This document shows, piece by piece, positions 60,496 to 64,000 of a DNA stretch of 64,000 nt. Below the pieces are notes generated by a model that searched no databases, was not told the DNA's origin, and worked only from the letters and a program-made list of their open reading frames with translations. The stretch spans positions 868,001 through 932,000 of the forward strand of contig CP021237.1 in NCBI GenBank assembly GCA_002151545.1, read 5' to 3'. Each line of letters begins with the position of its first letter. Within the stretch, counting starts at the first letter, position 1. Origin of the DNA: Sphingobacteriaceae bacterium GW460-11-11-14-LB5 (GTDB taxonomy: Bacteria; Bacteroidota; Bacteroidia; Sphingobacteriales; Sphingobacteriaceae). The position numbers were made by a program, and so were the translations under genes.

Positions 60496-62208
60496 ATGAA
60501 AAAAAATATAAAAATATACTTAATGGTTGCAGCCTTAGCGGCTGGTTTAACAGCTTGTCAGAAAAGAGATTTCCTGGCTCCGCCACCAATCACGGTAGCT
60601 TTGGATCTGCAAAAAACCTTTAGTGATGAAATTAATACCAGTAAATTTTTAGCCAACTGTTATGCCCCCCTTGTTGGTGGTTTAGACGATTTTGGAAACG
60701 GACAAAATTATGCGCAGTTATCAGACGAGGCAGAAGCAGGGCCAGCTTATTTAGCTACTAATGGTGCTAATTTTGGTGCAGTTGATGCAACCAATAACCT
60801 GGATAATTTTTATGCAAATCTATATACCAACATTAGGCGTACTAATGTATTAATTGCAAATGCCAATTTAATGACCTTTACACCGGCCAGCAAAGCTAAA
60901 TTTGTGGCAGAAGCACGGTTTTTAAGGGCGTTTTATTATTTCGAATTGGTAAAGCGGATTGGAGGGGTACCATTATTAACCTCTGCCGTAACCTTTGAAG
61001 AACTTAAGGATGCAGCGGCCCAGCAAGCTTATAAAGATGCTTTGAAAAGGGCGTCATTTGCAGATTGTGTAGACTTTATTGTAAAAGAATTAACTGCTGC
61101 GGAAACAGACCTACCCTGGGCACCTGCCAGCGACAACGATAGGGGAAGAGCTACAGCAGCAGCCTGCGTGGCGTTAAAAGCTAAAACTTTGTTATATGCA
61201 GCCAGTAAATTATTTAATAATGAAACGCCAGCGCCAGCTGGCCAACCTGGAAGTATGTCGAGACCAGATATAGGCTATACCAGTTATGATAAGAACAGGT
61301 GGAAACTTGCCGCTGACGCCTGCAGGGATTTTCTGGCAAAAAATTTGGCAAATGGAAATTGGTATACCCTTTACACCGGTGGATACGATAAACTTTTTAC
61401 CGAGTCGAGAGATGCAGCAAACCATGAATTAATCTGGTACCGCCAATCAATGGATAATGGAGCTATATATTCCAATCCGGGAGGTAGGTTAGGTGGTTAT
61501 GCCCACAATCAGGTATTGGTAAATCTGGTTGATAAGTACGAAATGCTTAATGGTAAAACCAAGGATGAGGCAGGTTCAGGTTATGATGAGCAGAAATGGT
61601 GGGAAAACCGCGATCCGAGATTAGCATTTACCGTTCTTAAAAATGGCGATAGTTTCAAGGGTTATACCTTAGAATTTTGGTCGAACCAGGGCGGTGTTGC
61701 ACAGGGGCAAGATTATCAGGACATCTATAAATCATCTCTTTTCTTTAAAAAGTTTCAACGTCCTGATGCCAATACTGGTGTGCAGAAATGGCATTATTTA
61801 AGGCTTGCAGATATTTATTTAATGCTGGCCGAAGCCGAAAATGAATTTAATGGTCCCGGCGACGCTTATGAGTATATTAATATGGTACGTAAACGTACAG
61901 GTGTAAATATGCCAGATTTAGCTACAGGTTTAACACAGGCGCAAATGCGCGAAAAAATCAGAAATGAGCGTGCAGTAGAATTTGCGCTCGAAGCCCAACG
62001 CTATTATGATGTTCGGAGATGGATGATTGCTGAAAATATAGATAACGGACCTGTGTATGGTTTTAAGGTAACCAAAATTGGCGGAGTAGTTAAACATGAA
62101 CGCTATGTAATTGAGAATCGTGTTTTTCAGAAAAGGATGTATTTAGCAGCCATTCCTATTGCTGAAGTATACAAAGGAACAGCCGTTGAGCAAAATCCAG
62201 GCTATTAA
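60496..62208 (+). CDS. SusD/RagB-family surface lipoprotein
   Basis: 570 residues from the ATG at 60496. The lipoprotein signal ends LTAC (Cys about 21), followed by QKRDFL. TPR-like helices with AEARFLRAFYYFELVKRIGGVPLL (about 140-165) and a C-terminal YEYINMVRKRTG, MREKIRNERAVEFALEAQRYYDVRRW, typical of SusD. Binds the substrate at the cell surface and caps SusC. 11 bases after the susC stop. Confidence 0.95.
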   Translation: MKKNIKIYLMVAALAAGLTACQKRDFLAPPPITVALDLQKTFSDEINTSKFLANCYAPLVGGLDDFGNGQNYAQLSDEAEAGPAYLATNGANFGAVDATNNLDNFYANLYTNIRRTNVLIANANLMTFTPASKAKFVAEARFLRAFYYFELVKRIGGVPLLTSAVTFEELKDAAAQQAYKDALKRASFADCVDFIVKELTAAETDLPWAPASDNDRGRATAAACVALKAKTLLYAASKLFNNETPAPAGQPGSMSRPDIGYTSYDKNRWKLAADACRDFLAKNLANGNWYTLYTGGYDKLFTESRDAANHELIWYRQSMDNGAIYSNPGGRLGGYAHNQVLVNLVDKYEMLNGKTKDEAGSGYDEQKWWENRDPRLAFTVLKNGDSFKGYTLEFWSNQGGVAQGQDYQDIYKSSLFFKKFQRPDANTGVQKWHYLRLADIYLMLAEAENEFNGPGDAYEYINMVRKRTGVNMPDLATGLTQAQMREKIRNERAVEFALEAQRYYDVRRWMIAENIDNGPVYGFKVTKIGGVVKHERYVIENRVFQKRMYLAAIPIAEVYKGTAVEQNPGY

Positions 62209-62236
62209 TTTCATTTAAATTTAATCAGAAGAAAAC

Positions 62237-64000
62237 ATGAAATTTAAAATTCATTATAAATATATCATCAGTTCCTTGACTGTATGCCTGGGCTTCCTCT
62301 GTCAGGAAACATTTGCACAAAATGCCGACAGTATTAAAATAGATAGCCTTAAGAAAATCAAACTAAAAGGAGATTCGATAAACTTACCCTACAATTTAAA
62401 GGTGAGTAAGAAATACTATGCAGGTGCGGCAAGTTTCATCACTGGTGACGATATGTCGCTTTTTAGATATGCAAACAATTCGAACATGTTGGCAGGTCGG
62501 GTTGCAGGCTTAACTACAAACATGAACAGTGAAGAGCCTGGTTATGATGGTAGTAGTTTGTACATACGCGGATTTTCGACCTACAATAGCTCAAGCCCTA
62601 ACATAATTGTAGATAATGCACCGGTAGGCTTTGCACAGTTGGATCCTTTAGAGATAGATCAACTGGTTGTACTTAAAGATGCTGCTGCTAATGCCATTTA
62701 CGGCTTGAAAGGTGCAAATAAGAATATTTTTGTCACCACTAAACGGGGGGTAGCTTATCAAAACAGTATAAAGTTTTATTCACAATTCGGCGTTTTAGTA
62801 CCGTCTAAAGCACCAAATTTTTTAGGTGCACAACGCTATATGAAACTTTACAATGAAGCATTGGTTAATGATGGCAGGGCCGAGCGTTATAGCGCTGCAC
62901 AAATAGGCCAGTACGATAATCCAGGCAGAGATCAAGAGTTATATCCTGATGTAAATTGGAACGAAGAACTTGTAGCAAAACAGGCTATTCAGCAAAAGTA
63001 CAATCTAACTTTTTCGGGAGGTACAAAAGATGTACGGTATTTTGTGCTGGCAGGATATATGGATCAGCGGGGCTTTTTAAAGTATAATGATTTAAGCGAA
63101 GAATCGCTTGGCTTTAACACCAACACCAATTTCAAAAGATATAATTTCCGTACCAATTTGGATATTGATATCAATTCTACATTAACGGTAGGCTTAGATT
63201 TAGCAGGAAGATTAGAAACAAAAAATTTCCCGGGTACAGCTACGTCTACCATTTATAATAATATCTCTACTTATCCTTCAAATTTGTTCCCAATGCTTTA
63301 TGCAGATGGTAAAATAGGAGGCTTTAATGAAAGCGGATTAAACTATACACGGAACCCTTATGGTTTAATTACCAGAACCGGAAATATTGTAGAGGTTCAC
63401 CGTAATTTATTTGGGACTATCCGAATTGCTCAAAAACTAGATATGATTACTAAGGGGTTGAGCGTAACCGGAGCCTTTTCTTATTATAATTTCAATCAAA
63501 ACTCAGAAGGTTCAACCTTTGGTGCTCCTGCTTCAGATTTTCAAGTTTTCAATAAAAAAGCCGATGGTACTTATACACGTTTTAATAGCGACGGCCTTTA
63601 TGCTGCTACAGGGAGATCTCAAACTCAAGACAGGATGAACACTGCCTGGGCTAAGCTAGATTATCAAAATAACTTTGGCGAAGATCATGAACTCAACTCA
63701 AGTATAGGTTTTTCTCAATCTATCCAAACACCAGCCGGTAACGATTTCCCTTATGTATCACAAGGTTTTTTTGCCAATGCCCATTATATCTTTAAAAAGA
63801 AATATGTGGCGCAATTAAATATTGGTTATAATGGTAGCGAAAATTTGGCGCCCAATAAACGTTATGGTTTTTTTCCAGCCGTTGCCGCTGCCTGGTTAAT
63901 AAATGAGGAGGATTTTCTTAAAAATAGCAGCATCGATTTGCTTAAGATTAGAGCATCATATGGTTTAACAGGAAACTCGGATTTTAGCTTTCTCGGTACT
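62237..64000 (+). CDS. Second SusC-like TonB-dependent receptor, partial, lacking the N-terminal regulatory domain
   Basis: 588 codons, open to the window end. Signal peptide (about 1-30, ending TFAQ). The plug begins early (about 75) with NMLAGRVAGLTTNMNSEEPG, LYIRGFSTYNSSSPNIIVDNAP and VLKDAAANAIYGLKGANKNIFVTTKRG, so the CarboxypepD_reg domain of ordinary SusC is absent. Barrel strands follow. It starts 28 bases after susD, so the order is susC-susD-susC-like in one operon. Confidence 0.9.
   Translation, partial: MKFKIHYKYIISSLTVCLGFLCQETFAQNADSIKIDSLKKIKLKGDSINLPYNLKVSKKYYAGAASFITGDDMSLFRYANNSNMLAGRVAGLTTNMNSEEPGYDGSSLYIRGFSTYNSSSPNIIVDNAPVGFAQLDPLEIDQLVVLKDAAANAIYGLKGANKNIFVTTKRGVAYQNSIKFYSQFGVLVPSKAPNFLGAQRYMKLYNEALVNDGRAERYSAAQIGQYDNPGRDQELYPDVNWNEELVAKQAIQQKYNLTFSGGTKDVRYFVLAGYMDQRGFLKYNDLSEESLGFNTNTNFKRYNFRTNLDIDINSTLTVGLDLAGRLETKNFPGTATSTIYNNISTYPSNLFPMLYADGKIGGFNESGLNYTRNPYGLITRTGNIVEVHRNLFGTIRIAQKLDMITKGLSVTGAFSYYNFNQNSEGSTFGAPASDFQVFNKKADGTYTRFNSDGLYAATGRSQTQDRMNTAWAKLDYQNNFGEDHELNSSIGFSQSIQTPAGNDFPYVSQGFFANAHYIFKKKYVAQLNIGYNGSENLAPNKRYGFFPAVAAAWLINEEDFLKNSSIDLLKIRASYGLTGNSDFSFLGT

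Noticed and set aside
1..64000. CRISPR array, IS element, prophage or replication origin
   Set aside because: No regularly spaced repeats, transposase, integrase, phage structural genes or DnaA-box cluster were seen on either strand.

Overview
The window looks like chromosomal DNA of a Bacteroidota bacterium of the Sphingobacteriaceae, most like Pedobacter. The reasons are SusC/SusD outer-membrane uptake genes, many Bacteroidota-typical families (DUF4175, DUF4159, DUF4199, DUF4291, DUF4833, BatA, four-helix-bundle S23-like), AT-rich DNA with weak ribosome binding sites, and repeated matches to the Bacteroidota promoter (TTTG, about 17-21 bases, TAnnTTTG). Genus is inferred from protein style only.

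Layout. 1-2.7 kb: hisG-hisD-hisC on the minus strand behind a His-rich leader peptide and an attenuator-like terminator. 2.7-4.3 kb: L,D-transpeptidase lipoprotein. 4.3-11.5 kb: a NAD/ADP-ribose operon, comprising a NrtR-like Nudix regulator, a PRPP-synthetase-like enzyme, ADP-ribosylglycohydrolase with a broken NADAR domain, macrodomain, DUF4291, KptA, metallophosphatase and a NAMPT-like transferase. It carries three matching 21-bp operator candidates and ends at a terminator. 11.5-12.6 kb: an NTF2-like protein and a nucleotidyltransferase/48-aa pair. 12.7-27.3 kb: housekeeping and envelope genes (BatA-like protein, catalytically dead dihydroorotase homologue, two glycosyltransferases, GH3-like enzyme, dxr, rseP, hscB, DegT aminotransferase). 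27.4-36.1 kb: tRNA-Leu, an inside-out ToxR-like regulator with a divergent exported protein, a HAD/unknown gene pair, a TetR-controlled locus with a nonsense-broken DUF3667 gene, an AraC regulator, an exported amidohydrolase and small proteins. 36.1-36.4 kb: a tRNA-Cys-like gene followed 24 bases later by a SAM-I riboswitch whose P1 stem contains a start codon. 36.6-41.3 kb: tldD-tldE-tldD. 41.7-49.6 kb: the MoxR/DUF58/BatA/DUF4175 cluster and DUF4159. 49.7-52.9 kb: Lrp regulator, serC, DUF1015. 53.0-56.5 kb: DUF4350-like, DUF1543 and an FAD protein. 57.3-64 kb: susC-susD and a second, partial susC-like gene preceded by LacI-type palindromes.

The most interesting locus is 4.3-11.5 kb. Its enzymes could consume NAD to repair 2'-phosphorylated RNA or reverse ADP-ribosylation, process the ADP-ribose products, and rebuild NAD from nicotinamide, under one Nudix-type sensor. 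The PRPP-synthetase-like/NAMPT-like pair is also the gene combination of the NARP1 ADP-ribose-to-NAD route described mainly in phages, so the locus may be a chromosomal ADP-ribose recycling system. That is inference. Dispersed palindromic repeats of several families fill many intergenic gaps, and one has become part of a coding sequence.
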